In this document: piece after piece, positions 1 through 5,400 of the stretch | How the letters are laid out: every line of letters begins with the position of its first letter | How positions within the stretch are numbered: position 1 is the first letter of the stretch | Position numbers and translations under genes: made by a program | Notes under the pieces: model-generated | What the model saw: the letters and a program-made list of their open reading frames with translations, nothing else | Told to the model about the DNA's origin: nothing | The model's database searches: none | DNA from: Comamonadaceae bacterium | Lineage (GTDB): Bacteria > Pseudomonadota > Gammaproteobacteria > Burkholderiales > Burkholderiaceae | Assembly: GCA_947374535.1 (NCBI GenBank) | Contig: CANCCJ010000087.1 | Location: forward strand, 1 to 11,165 | Length of the DNA: 11,165 nt | Direction of reading: 5' to 3'

Positions 1-114
1 GTCGCTCTCAAAGTGATCGTCGTGTTTTTCGAACTTCCCCGCCACAGGCGTGAGTGCGCGCACGATGTCTTGCGCGACCGAAGGTTTTTCGGCAATCACC
101 AGGGTTTTGCTCAT
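1..114 (-). CDS. topB: DNA topoisomerase III, N-terminal fragment (runs off the window)
   Basis: Only the first 38 codons are present; the gene continues beyond base 1. The translation begins MSKTLVIAEKPSVAQDIVRA, the classic opening of type IA topoisomerase III, in which the LVIAEKPS stretch is the start of the TOPRIM domain and its Glu is a catalytic/metal-binding residue. The family relaxes negatively supercoiled DNA and decatenates replication intermediates through a transient 5'-phosphotyrosine link; the catalytic Tyr lies outside this window. The ATG at 112-114 is supported by an AAGGAA ribosome site about 7 bases upstream. It is divergent from the SET-domain gene across a 109-bp spacer with a Z-DNA-prone tract. 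Identification rests on the N-terminus alone, but this signature is highly characteristic. Confidence 0.9.
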   Translation of the reverse strand, partial: MSKTLVIAEKPSVAQDIVRALTPVAGKFEKHDDHFESD

Positions 115-223
115 TTCAAAGTTCCTTAAAAACTGACCACTACAATTCGATCTCTCGCGTGCGCACGCGCGCCCACATGCGCGCACGCACATGCGTACGT
201 ATTCAAGTTAACAGAAAAAATAA
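115..223. promoter_or_regulatory. Divergent topB/SET-gene intergenic region
   Basis: This 109-bp spacer separates two divergently transcribed genes and must contain both promoters. A TACAAT at 141-146 resembles a -10 element for the plus-strand gene, but no convincing -35 sits at the expected distance. If it is used, the alternating tract at 156-202 would lie in the 5' leader of the SET gene mRNA. I could not pick a topB promoter with confidence. Confidence 0.4.
156..202. repeat. Alternating purine-pyrimidine (Z-DNA-prone) tract
   Basis: Bases 156-172 and 174-202 alternate strictly between pyrimidine and purine (17 and 29 bases), with one phase break at 172-174. Most steps are CG, GC, CA or TG, the steps that most readily adopt left-handed Z-DNA under negative supercoiling. 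Inside it, 156-169 (CGCGTGCGCACGCG) is a perfect 14-bp palindrome, and the octamer GCGCACGC occurs twice in direct orientation (161-168 and 181-188). The tract is noncoding and lies between divergent promoters, where transcription-driven negative supercoiling is expected to be highest. Confidence 0.75.
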
Positions 224-784
224 GTGTCTAAAAAAACGATTGCCCAATCCCCCGCGCCCATCAAAGGACGTCGCATTCAAACCCGTCGTTCCGGCGTGCA
301 TGGCAAGGGCGTGTTTGCACTGAGCGATTTCGCCAAGGGCGAGACCATCATTGAGTACGTGGGCGAGATCATCAGCTGGAAAGAGGCCCTGCGCCGCCAC
401 CCGCATGACCCGACCGACCCCAACCACACGTTTTACTTTCACATTGACGAGACGCATGTGATCGATGCGCTCTACGGCGGTAACTCTTCGCGTTGGATCA
501 ACCACTCGTGCAAACCCAGCTGCGAGCCCGACGAGGTGGACGGACGCATTTTCATCAAAGCGATCCGCGACATCAAAGCGGGTGAAGAGTTGAGCTACGA
601 CTATGGCTTGGTCATTGACGCGCCCATGACGCCTGAGCTCAAGCTGGAATACCCCTGCTGGTGCGGCGCTAAGAAGTGCCGTGGCACTTTGTTGTCTTCC
701 ACGGCGGAGTTCCCAAAGGACGAAAAGCCTAAGGCCAAAAAGGCTGACAAAGCCAAATCTAAAGCCAAAGCTAAAAAGAGCTGA
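224..784 (+). CDS. SET-domain protein-lysine methyltransferase with Lys/Ala-rich tail
   Basis: A 186-residue predicted S-adenosylmethionine-dependent lysine methyltransferase, probably cytoplasmic. SET motifs run in order: GVHGKGVFA (residues 24-32, the cofactor-binding GxG region), RWINHSC (90-96, cofactor contact and pseudoknot), EELSYDYG (121-128, with the catalytic-region tyrosines) and a post-SET zinc cluster CWCGAKKC (145-152), which with the Cys of NHSC would hold one zinc. There is no pre-SET domain. Residues 165-186 are almost only Lys, Ala, Asp, Glu, Pro and Ser, like a histone H1 tail, and may bind nucleic acid or be a methylation substrate. The start is GTG at 224; an in-frame TAA at 221-223 rules out anything longer, and the next Met is residue 135. 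The ribosome site is weak. The gene ends 5 bp before birA, suggesting an operon. The substrate is unknown; SET proteins of this kind are known in Burkholderiales. Confidence 0.88.
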   Translation: MSKKTIAQSPAPIKGRRIQTRRSGVHGKGVFALSDFAKGETIIEYVGEIISWKEALRRHPHDPTDPNHTFYFHIDETHVIDALYGGNSSRWINHSCKPSCEPDEVDGRIFIKAIRDIKAGEELSYDYGLVIDAPMTPELKLEYPCWCGAKKCRGTLLSSTAEFPKDEKPKAKKADKAKSKAKAKKS

Positions 785-789
785 GCCGC

Positions 790-1608
790 ATGATCTGGCA
801 TGCCGAAGACCTCTGGCTCGCAATGGTGGCTCGACAGCCGGGCTTGACGGTCGAGGTGCTGCCAGAGATTGACTCCACCAACACCGAGCTGATGCGTCGC
901 GCCCGTGCGGGGCAAACCGATCCCGTGCTGTTGGTGGCAGAGACCCAAACCGCAGGCCGTGGCCGCTTAGGTCGCCAGTGGCATGGTCAAGCGGGTCACT
1001 CGCTCATGTTTTCGCTGGGGATGATGCTCAAGCCCGCTGATTGGTCTGGCCTGTCATTGGCGGTCGGTTTATCCCTGGCTCGCAGCTTGGACCCGCAGGG
1101 TGACTTGGGCGTGCGGTTGAAGTGGCCCAACGATTTATGGGTTCAGCGGCCCAACACCGCCACAGGCTGGGGCAAATTGGCGGGCATCTTGATGGAGACA
1201 GCCCAGCCCTCAGGCATGGGCTACACCGCAGACCAAGGACGTGATCAAGGCCGTTATTGCGTGGTCGGCGTGGGCATCAACATTGCGCCGCCGGTGGCCG
1301 AGGGGTTGTCGACTGCACCGTTGGGCCTGCAAGAGTTACAAAACGGCATCACAGCACCGATGGCCTTGATGCAAGTGGCCGAGCCCCTGCTGGCAACTTT
1401 GTTGGCTTTTGAACGCACAGGTTTCGCACCGCTGCAAAACGCCTTCAATGCGCGCGACGCACTGCATCACCTCGACGTGACGTTGAGCGATGGCCGCCAA
1501 GGTGTGGCCAGAGGCGTTGACGCCACGGGTGCGCTGTTGGTGGACACAGAACGAGGCCAAGAGGCCATCAGCAGCTCAGAGGTGAGCGTGCGGCCGGTTT
1601 CAACTTAG
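790..1608 (+). CDS. birA: Biotin-[acetyl-CoA-carboxylase] ligase, catalytic-only form
   Basis: A 272-residue ligase that makes biotinyl-5'-AMP from biotin and ATP and transfers biotin to the acceptor lysine of the acetyl-CoA carboxylase carrier protein and similar enzymes. Visible motifs: DSTN (28-31), the biotinyl-AMP loop AGRGRLGRQW (55-64), KWPNDLW (111-117), GKLAGILME (128-136) with the lysine that contacts biotin, and VVGVGINI (158-165), followed by a small C-terminal domain. The N-terminus leaves only about 25 residues before the catalytic core, so the winged-helix repressor domain of E. coli BirA is absent: this is a monofunctional (class I) ligase that cannot repress a bio operon directly. 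The ATG at 790 follows the SET gene stop by 5 bp, with an AAGAG ribosome site about 9 bases upstream. Likely co-transcribed with its neighbours on both sides. Confidence 0.93.
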   Translation: MIWHAEDLWLAMVARQPGLTVEVLPEIDSTNTELMRRARAGQTDPVLLVAETQTAGRGRLGRQWHGQAGHSLMFSLGMMLKPADWSGLSLAVGLSLARSLDPQGDLGVRLKWPNDLWVQRPNTATGWGKLAGILMETAQPSGMGYTADQGRDQGRYCVVGVGINIAPPVAEGLSTAPLGLQELQNGITAPMALMQVAEPLLATLLAFERTGFAPLQNAFNARDALHHLDVTLSDGRQGVARGVDATGALLVDTERGQEAISSSEVSVRPVST

Positions 1609-1618
1609 AGGTGACGCA

Positions 1619-1813
1619 ATGAACTCGAAATATTTTTGGCGCAATGTCGTCTTCGTTCTCGCTGCCATCAACATGTTGTTTTGGTTGTGGAGCGATGGCC
1701 GCTTGAGCTTTTTAGGCTTGGGACCTAAGCCCGTGCAAGAGCCGCAGCGCATTGAAAATCAAATCGACCCAGAGCTGCTGACGTTAAAGCCAGCAGCATC
1801 TGAGGCGAAGTGA
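1619..1813 (+). CDS. Small single-pass membrane protein, resembles the anchor of a SPOR-domain protein
   Basis: A 64-residue protein preceded by a good ribosome site (AGAGGTGA, ending 4 bases before the ATG) and starting 10 bp after birA, so it is probably the third gene of that operon. Residues 7-25 form one hydrophobic helix rich in aromatic residues (NMLFWLW); the short N-terminus and the acidic, soluble C-terminus suggest a single anchor with the tail outside the cytoplasm. The segment PQRIENQIDPELLTLKP (residues 42-58) matches, from memory, the linker pattern following the membrane helix in SPOR-domain proteins encoded next to birA/coaX in related bacteria. The roughly 70-residue SPOR domain itself is missing, and the ORF stops 8 bp before the convergent ahpF stop codon. 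No function is assigned; the SPOR link is inference from pattern resemblance. Confidence 0.72.
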   Translation: MNSKYFWRNVVFVLAAINMLFWLWSDGRLSFLGLGPKPVQEPQRIENQIDPELLTLKPAASEAK

Positions 1814-1821
1814 TTTCTAAT

Positions 1822-3375
1822 TTACTGGCGAATCAAATAATCAAACGCTGACAAAGCCGCCTTCGAGCCCTCACCCGCTGCAATGATGATTTGCTTGTAA
1901 GGCACGGTGGTCACATCACCTGCGGCGAACACGCCCGGCACGCTGGTGTGGCACTTGGCATCGATCACAATCTCACCAAACTTGCTCAACTCCAATGTGC
2001 CTTTCAAGAACTCGGTGTTGGGCACCAAGCCGATTTGCACAAACACACCTGCAAGTTCGACGTGGTGTACGGTTTCTGTCGCGCGGTCTTTGTAGCTCAG
2101 GCCATTGACCTTGCTGCCATCGCCCGTGATTTCGGTGGTTTGCGCGTTGGTGTGGATGCTGACGTTAGGCAAGCTCTTGAGCTTTTTGACCAACACCGCA
2201 TCCGCCTTGAGTGCATCTGCAAATTCCACCAAACTCACATGCGCGACGATACCGGCCAAGTCGATGGCAGCTTCCACGCCTGAGTTACCGCCACCAATCA
2301 CCGCCACGCGCTTGCCTTTGAATAAGGGGCCATCGCAGTGGGGGCAGTAGGCCACGCCTTTGTTTTTGTACTCGGCTTCGCCGGGCACGTTCACATTGCG
2401 CCAACGTGCGCCGGTCGACAAGATGACGCTCTTGGCTTTGAGCACGCCGCCGTTGGCCATGTGCACCTCGGTCAAACCGCCGGCTTGTGCTGCGGGCACG
2501 ATTTGGCTGGCGCGTTGCAAGTTCATGATGTCCACTTCGTAGTGGCGCACTTGGGCTTCCAAGGCGGCGGCCAATTTAGGGCCATCGGTTTCGAGCACCG
2601 AGATGTAGTTCTCAATCGCCATGGTGTCGTTCACCTGACCGCCAAAACGTTCAGCGGCTACGCCCACGCGAATGCCTTTGCGAGCGGCGTACACCGCGGC
2701 GGCGGCACCGGCAGGGCCACCGCCCACGATCAACACGTCGTAAGGGGCTTTGTCGTTGAGTTTGGTGGCTTCGCGAGCGTCCGATTTGGTGTCGAGCTTG
2801 GCGACGATTTCTTCCAAGCTCATGCGGCCTGATCCAAACAAGTCACCGTTCATGAACACCATGGGCACGGCCATGACTTGGCGGGCTTCGACTTCTGCTT
2901 GGTACAGCGAACCGTCCACCACCACTGTGTTGATCTTGGGGTTGTAGATGGCCATCAACGCAGCCGCTTGCACCACGTCGGGGCAGTTGTGGCACGACAA
3001 GGACATATAGACCTCAAAGTTCATCTCGGTGTCGAGCGCCTTGATTTGCTCAATCACTTCGGCTTCCACTTTGGGTGGGTGGCCACCGGTCCACAACAAG
3101 GCCAAGACCAAGGAGGTGAACTCGTGGCCCATGGGAATGGCTGCAAAGCGCACGCCGCGTGTCTCGCCTTCTTTGGCGATCACGAAAGAGGGTTTGCGTG
3201 CATCGGTGCCTGATTCGTCAAAGCTCACTTTGTCGGACAAGGCGGCGACCTCGGTCAACAGTTCGCGCATCTCGGTGGCTTTTTCGCTGCCGTCGAGAGA
3301 CGCGATCAAGCGAATGGGGCTGCGCAGGTTTTGCAAATACGTTTGCAATTGGGCAAGCATTTGTGTGTCGAGCAT
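1822..3375 (-). CDS. ahpF: Alkyl hydroperoxide reductase subunit F
   Basis: A 517-residue flavoprotein disulfide reductase that uses NAD(P)H to regenerate AhpC; full family length (E. coli about 521). Residues 1-200 are the double-thioredoxin-fold N-terminal domain carrying the CHNC redox pair (C128, C131) that hands electrons to AhpC. After a linker comes the thioredoxin-reductase-like part: FAD dinucleotide motif VGGGPAG (217-223), redox centre CPHC (344-347), NAD(P)H-binding motif IGGGNSG (360-366), and the closing FAD motif GVFAAGDV (481-488) followed by [10 protein letters not shown]. Every key cysteine is present. The ATG at 3373-3375 has an AAAGGA ribosome site (minus strand, plus positions 3382-3387). 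It lies 142 bp downstream of ahpC on the same strand, and its end nearly touches the convergent small membrane-protein gene. Confidence 0.97.
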   Translation of the reverse strand: MLDTQMLAQLQTYLQNLRSPIRLIASLDGSEKATEMRELLTEVAALSDKVSFDESGTDARKPSFVIAKEGETRGVRFAAIPMGHEFTSLVLALLWTGGHPPKVEAEVIEQIKALDTEMNFEVYMSLSCHNCPDVVQAAALMAIYNPKINTVVVDGSLYQAEVEARQVMAVPMVFMNGDLFGSGRMSLEEIVAKLDTKSDAREATKLNDKAPYDVLIVGGGPAGAAAAVYAARKGIRVGVAAERFGGQVNDTMAIENYISVLETDGPKLAAALEAQVRHYEVDIMNLQRASQIVPAAQAGGLTEVHMANGGVLKAKSVILSTGARWRNVNVPGEAEYKNKGVAYCPHCDGPLFKGKRVAVIGGGNSGVEAAIDLAGIVAHVSLVEFADALKADAVLVKKLKSLPNVSIHTNAQTTEITGDGSKVNGLSYKDRATETVHHVELAGVFVQIGLVPNTEFLKGTLELSKFGEIVIDAKCHTSVPGVFAAGDVTTVPYKQIIIAAGEGSKAALSAFDYLIRQ

Positions 3376-3517
3376 GATGGGTCCTTTCGGCGTTTGAGCG
3401 CCTACCTAAAAACGTGTTGTGTGGGGTGGTGTCTCTTTGCAAAGACGCGTCGAGCAATGGCGCTGTGAGTTGGGGCGCACGCCGAAAGGCATACACCCCA
3501 ACAAGCAGCGTCACTGC
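3376..3517 (-). promoter_or_regulatory. ahpC-ahpF intercistronic spacer with hairpins
   Basis: A 142-bp noncoding gap inside the ahpCF operon. Reading the minus-strand transcript it holds, in order: a long hairpin at 3502-3469 (listed separately); a perfect 12-bp palindrome TCTTTGCAAAGA at 3434-3445; and, directly before the ahpF ribosome site, a short GGCG/CGCC stem (3389-3392 with 3399-3402, six-base loop). No run of T follows any of these, so none looks like a full rho-independent terminator. The spacer could instead set the AhpC:AhpF ratio through mRNA stability or processing. Confidence 0.5.
3469..3502 (-). promoter_or_regulatory. 15-bp RNA hairpin downstream of ahpC
   Basis: In the minus-strand RNA, GUUGGGG (3502-3496), UGUAU (3495-3491) and GCC (3490-3488) pair through a UUUC loop (3487-3484) with GGC (3483-3481), GUGCG (3480-3476) and CCCCAAC (3475-3469). 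All 15 positions pair, three of them as G-U wobbles at 3495/3476, 3493/3478 and 3491/3480. On the plus strand those three become C-A mismatches, so the structure is intact only in the ahpCF transcript. It starts 15 bases after the ahpC stop codon (3518-3520). No U-tract follows, so it is more likely a 3'-end stabiliser or processing site than a strong terminator. Confidence 0.6.
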
Positions 3518-4081
3518 TTAGATCTTGCCGACCAAGTCCAAAGATGGCGTCAGGGTCTTAGCGCCTTCGTTCCATTTGGCTGGGCACACTTGACCGGGGT
3601 GAGCGGCGGTGTACTGAGCAGCTTTCAGCTTGCGCAGCGTTTCTTTCACATCGCGAGCGATTTCGTTGGAGTGGATTTCCAAGGTTTTGATCACGCCGTC
3701 TGGGTTGATCACGAACGTGCCACGCAAGGCCAAACCTTCTTCGTCAATGTGCACACCAAAAGCGCGTGTCAATTGGTGTGTGGGGTCGCCCACCAAGGGG
3801 AACTGTGCTTTGCCCACAGCAGGAGAAGTCTCGTGCCACACTTTGTGTGAGAAATGTGTGTCAGTGGTGACGATGTACACCTCAGTGCCGGTTTTTTGGA
3901 ATTCGGCGTAGTTGTCAGCAGCGTCTTCGATTTCTGTTGGGCAGTTGAAGGTGAATGCGGCTGGCATGAAAATCAAAACGGACCATTTGCCTTTGAGGCT
4001 GGCTTCAGTCACTTCGATGAACTTGCCGTTGTGGAAAGCCTGGGTTTTGAAGGGTTGAACTTGTGTGTTGATCAGGGACAT
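3518..4081 (-). CDS. ahpC: Alkyl hydroperoxide reductase subunit C (2-Cys peroxiredoxin)
   Basis: A 187-residue cytoplasmic peroxiredoxin that reduces H2O2 and organic hydroperoxides. The active site is PAAFTFNC (residues 40-47), giving the canonical PxxxTxxC with peroxidatic C47; the resolving cysteine is C166 in QVCPAKW. R120 (LRGTF) is the expected conserved arginine. Full length, ending in the usual SLDLVGKI. Compared with the E. coli protein (PADFTFVCPTE), the active-site surroundings differ at two positions (D to A, V to N), which I recognise as a variant found in Comamonadaceae-type AhpC. The ATG at 4079-4081 has an AAAGGAA ribosome site about 8 bases upstream. It is first in the operon with ahpF and divergent from the catalase-like gene. 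Peroxide-responsive control by OxyR is usual for the family, but no textbook OxyR site was found. Confidence 0.97.
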   Translation of the reverse strand: MSLINTQVQPFKTQAFHNGKFIEVTEASLKGKWSVLIFMPAAFTFNCPTEIEDAADNYAEFQKTGTEVYIVTTDTHFSHKVWHETSPAVGKAQFPLVGDPTHQLTRAFGVHIDEEGLALRGTFVINPDGVIKTLEIHSNEIARDVKETLRKLKAAQYTAAHPGQVCPAKWNEGAKTLTPSLDLVGKI

Positions 4082-4115
4082 GTGGATTCCTTTGGTTGGT
4101 TGCTAAAAACTATCG

Positions 4116-4132
4116 AATGAGTCAAACTCATT
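4116..4132. promoter_or_regulatory. Inverted repeat near ahpC (candidate operator)
   Basis: A perfect inverted repeat with 7-bp arms, AATGAGT (4116-4122) and ACTCATT (4126-4132), separated by CAA. It lies 35-51 bp upstream of the ahpC ATG and overlaps a TTGACT that could be an ahpC -35 element, a position suited to a repressor or activator. The right side continues to CTCATTGAG (4127-4135), which shares the ATTGAG hexamer with the second repeat at 4174-4198. The protein that binds is unknown. Confidence 0.5.
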
Positions 4133-4173
4133 GAGGCTTATGTTATCCAAGATTAGGCAGTTCGCTGATTGTT

Positions 4174-4198
4174 TGTCTCAATGAGAGCGATTGAGACA
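4174..4198. promoter_or_regulatory. 9-bp-arm inverted repeat (candidate operator)
   Basis: A perfect inverted repeat with arms TGTCTCAAT (4174-4182) and ATTGAGACA (4190-4198) around a 7-bp centre, 25 bp in all. Its centre (4186) is 62 bp, close to six helical turns, from the centre of the first repeat (4124), and both carry ATTGAG/CTCAAT. No T-run follows, so a terminator is unlikely. The size and spacing suit a dimeric regulator between divergent promoters. Confidence 0.5.
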
Positions 4199-4323
4199 GC
4201 CTTCCAAGGCAGCAAAGGGCGCCAACGAGAGCCGCAACACGAGCCAGTTAGACTGAATTGCGCTTCCTTTAGCGGCACGAACACCTTTCCCAAGCCAAGG
4301 CACTCGTTGCACAAGGCGAAACC

Positions 4324-4347
4324 ATGACCATCAGGACACCGTTATGA
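4324..4347 (+). CDS. Putative seven-codon leader ORF coupled to the catalase-like gene
   Basis: An ATG at 4324-4326 opens a seven-codon frame (MTIRTPL) ending in TGA at 4345-4347, which overlaps the downstream ATG (4344-4346) as ATGA. The small ORF has its own ribosome site (AAGG at 4313-4316, 7 bases upstream), and the AGGA serving the main gene (4333-4336) lies inside it. This arrangement is typical of translational coupling. At this length chance is a real alternative. Confidence 0.3.
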   Translation: MTIRTPL

Positions 4348-5333
4348 ATCACAAAATATTGAGCTCACTGCTGACTTCAGCGATCTTTTTTTCGTCGCCG
4401 ATCTGGGCTCAACAGCCTTCAGCGGATGAAGTCGTCTCGACCATGGAAAAGCTCAATGGCATCACGCCAGGGGCGCGCCGCAATCACATCCGTGGCATTT
4501 GTGCCATCGGCACCTTTGTTGGCGACAAAGCGGTGCAGGCCTACACGCGCTCGGCATTGTTTTCGGGCAGAGACATTCCATTCGTGGCACGTTTTTCTTT
4601 GGCCGGCGGTAACCCAAATGGGCCTGATACCGCCAAGTCGCCGCGTGGCTTAGCCGTTGAATTCCAGCTACCCAAAAACAATGTTCACCATTTCACGATG
4701 CTCAACGTGCCTATCTTTGGTGCTGCCACACCGCAAACATTTCTAGACGCCATGGTCGCTAATTTGCCGGATCCACAGACCGGCAAAGCGGACCCACAAA
4801 AGATTCAAGAATTCAAAGCCAGCCATCCAGATATCCTGCCGTTGGCTGAGTTCATGTCTAAAAACAATCCACCTGTCAGCTATGCGAACAGCAATTTTTT
4901 CAGTGTTCACACCTTTAAATTCATCAATCAGAAAAATCAAACCACATTGGTTCGTTGGCGTTTTGAACCCGAGGCTGGCGTTCAGCGCTTGAGTGACGAA
5001 GAACTCAAAACCTCGCCTGCACGCTTCTTGGATGACGATTTGATTCAGAAAACCAAACAGGCGCCCATACGCTGGCGCATGATGTTGACCCTGGGTGAGC
5101 CCACAGATGAGCAAACCAATGCCACGGTGTACTGGCCCAACGGCAGAAAAGAAGTGCCGGCGGGCATCCTGACGGTTCACACCGCGACGCCGCAAGCGGG
5201 CGCTCCTTGCGAAAGGATTAACTTTGATCCTCTAGCCATGGCCGATGGCATTGCGCCAACGAATGACCCGGTCTTGTTGTTCCGCTCACCCGCCTACGCC
5301 GCATCAGCCGTCAAGCGACTCACCGGCCAGTAA
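4344..5333 (+). CDS. Exported catalase-related heme peroxidase (SrpA-type)
   Basis: A 329-residue member of the catalase superfamily in its short form (about 300-350 residues against about 480 or more for true catalases). Residues 1-22 are a Sec signal peptide (MNHK, a hydrophobic core, then a WAQ cleavage region), so the mature protein should be periplasmic. Catalytic features: distal His at RRNH (H48), the fold motif VARFSLAGGNPN (81-92), distal Asn in MLNVPIF (N121), and the heme-ligand region RSPAYAAS with R314 and Y318. The family uses H2O2 to oxidise small organic donors, usually with weak catalase activity. The start ATG has AGGA 7 bases upstream. Divergent from ahpC, it would protect the periplasm while AhpCF protects the cytoplasm. 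Around 4890-4950 the gene looks more A/T-rich than its neighbours, but nothing else suggests transfer. The physiological reductant is unknown. Confidence 0.9.
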   Translation: MNHKILSSLLTSAIFFSSPIWAQQPSADEVVSTMEKLNGITPGARRNHIRGICAIGTFVGDKAVQAYTRSALFSGRDIPFVARFSLAGGNPNGPDTAKSPRGLAVEFQLPKNNVHHFTMLNVPIFGAATPQTFLDAMVANLPDPQTGKADPQKIQEFKASHPDILPLAEFMSKNNPPVSYANSNFFSVHTFKFINQKNQTTLVRWRFEPEAGVQRLSDEELKTSPARFLDDDLIQKTKQAPIRWRMMLTLGEPTDEQTNATVYWPNGRKEVPAGILTVHTATPQAGAPCERINFDPLAMADGIAPTNDPVLLFRSPAYAASAVKRLTGQ

Positions 5334-5378
5334 GAATCGCTATGGTTTCGTCAAGGCGGCGCTTCACCAACGCCTAGG

Positions 5379-5399
5379 CCTTGGCCCTTGGCCCTTGGC
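5379..5399. repeat. Three tandem copies of CCTTGGC
   Basis: Bases 5379-5385, 5386-5392 and 5393-5399 are three exact head-to-tail copies of the heptamer CCTTGGC. They end 1 base before the histidine-kinase stop codon, in the 67-bp gap where the catalase-like gene and the kinase gene converge. A palindrome GCCTAGGC (5372-5379) abuts the array. There is no clear terminator hairpin. This is probably a short slippage-prone repeat. Confidence 0.85.
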
Positions 5400-5400
5400 T

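Larger units (their letters stand above)
4082..4343. promoter_or_regulatory. Divergent ahpC / catalase-like gene intergenic region
   Basis: At 262 bp this is the longest noncoding stretch in the window. It must hold the promoters for ahpC (minus) and the exported catalase-like gene (plus). Two inverted repeats stand out, at 4116-4132 and 4174-4198. On the minus strand a TTGACT (plus 4120-4125) inside the first repeat resembles a -35 box for ahpC, but no good -10 lies 16-18 bases on. A seven-codon ORF at 4324-4347 overlaps the start of the plus-strand gene. The remainder, 4205-4320, shows nothing I can name. Confidence 0.5.

Noticed and set aside
54..323. An 89-codon plus-strand frame covering the topB start and the alternating tract.
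   Set aside because: It overlaps topB and the SET gene in other frames, is Arg/Cys-rich from the repeat, and has no recognisable motif or ribosome site.
3518..4081. Active-site substitutions in AhpC (PAAFTFNC instead of PADFTFVC) as a novel peroxiredoxin.
   Set aside because: The essential PxxxTxxC, Arg and resolving Cys are intact, and this variant is familiar from Comamonadaceae-type AhpC.
4082..4160. An OxyR site upstream of ahpC (GATA/TATC elements spaced by about 11 bases).
   Set aside because: Only the outer TATC elements fit; the inner two quarter-sites do not match ATAG/CTAT. Too weak to call.
4174..4198. Rho-independent terminator in the ahpC/catalase-like gene spacer.
   Set aside because: No T-run follows on either strand, and no gene ends here; the two flanking genes start outward.
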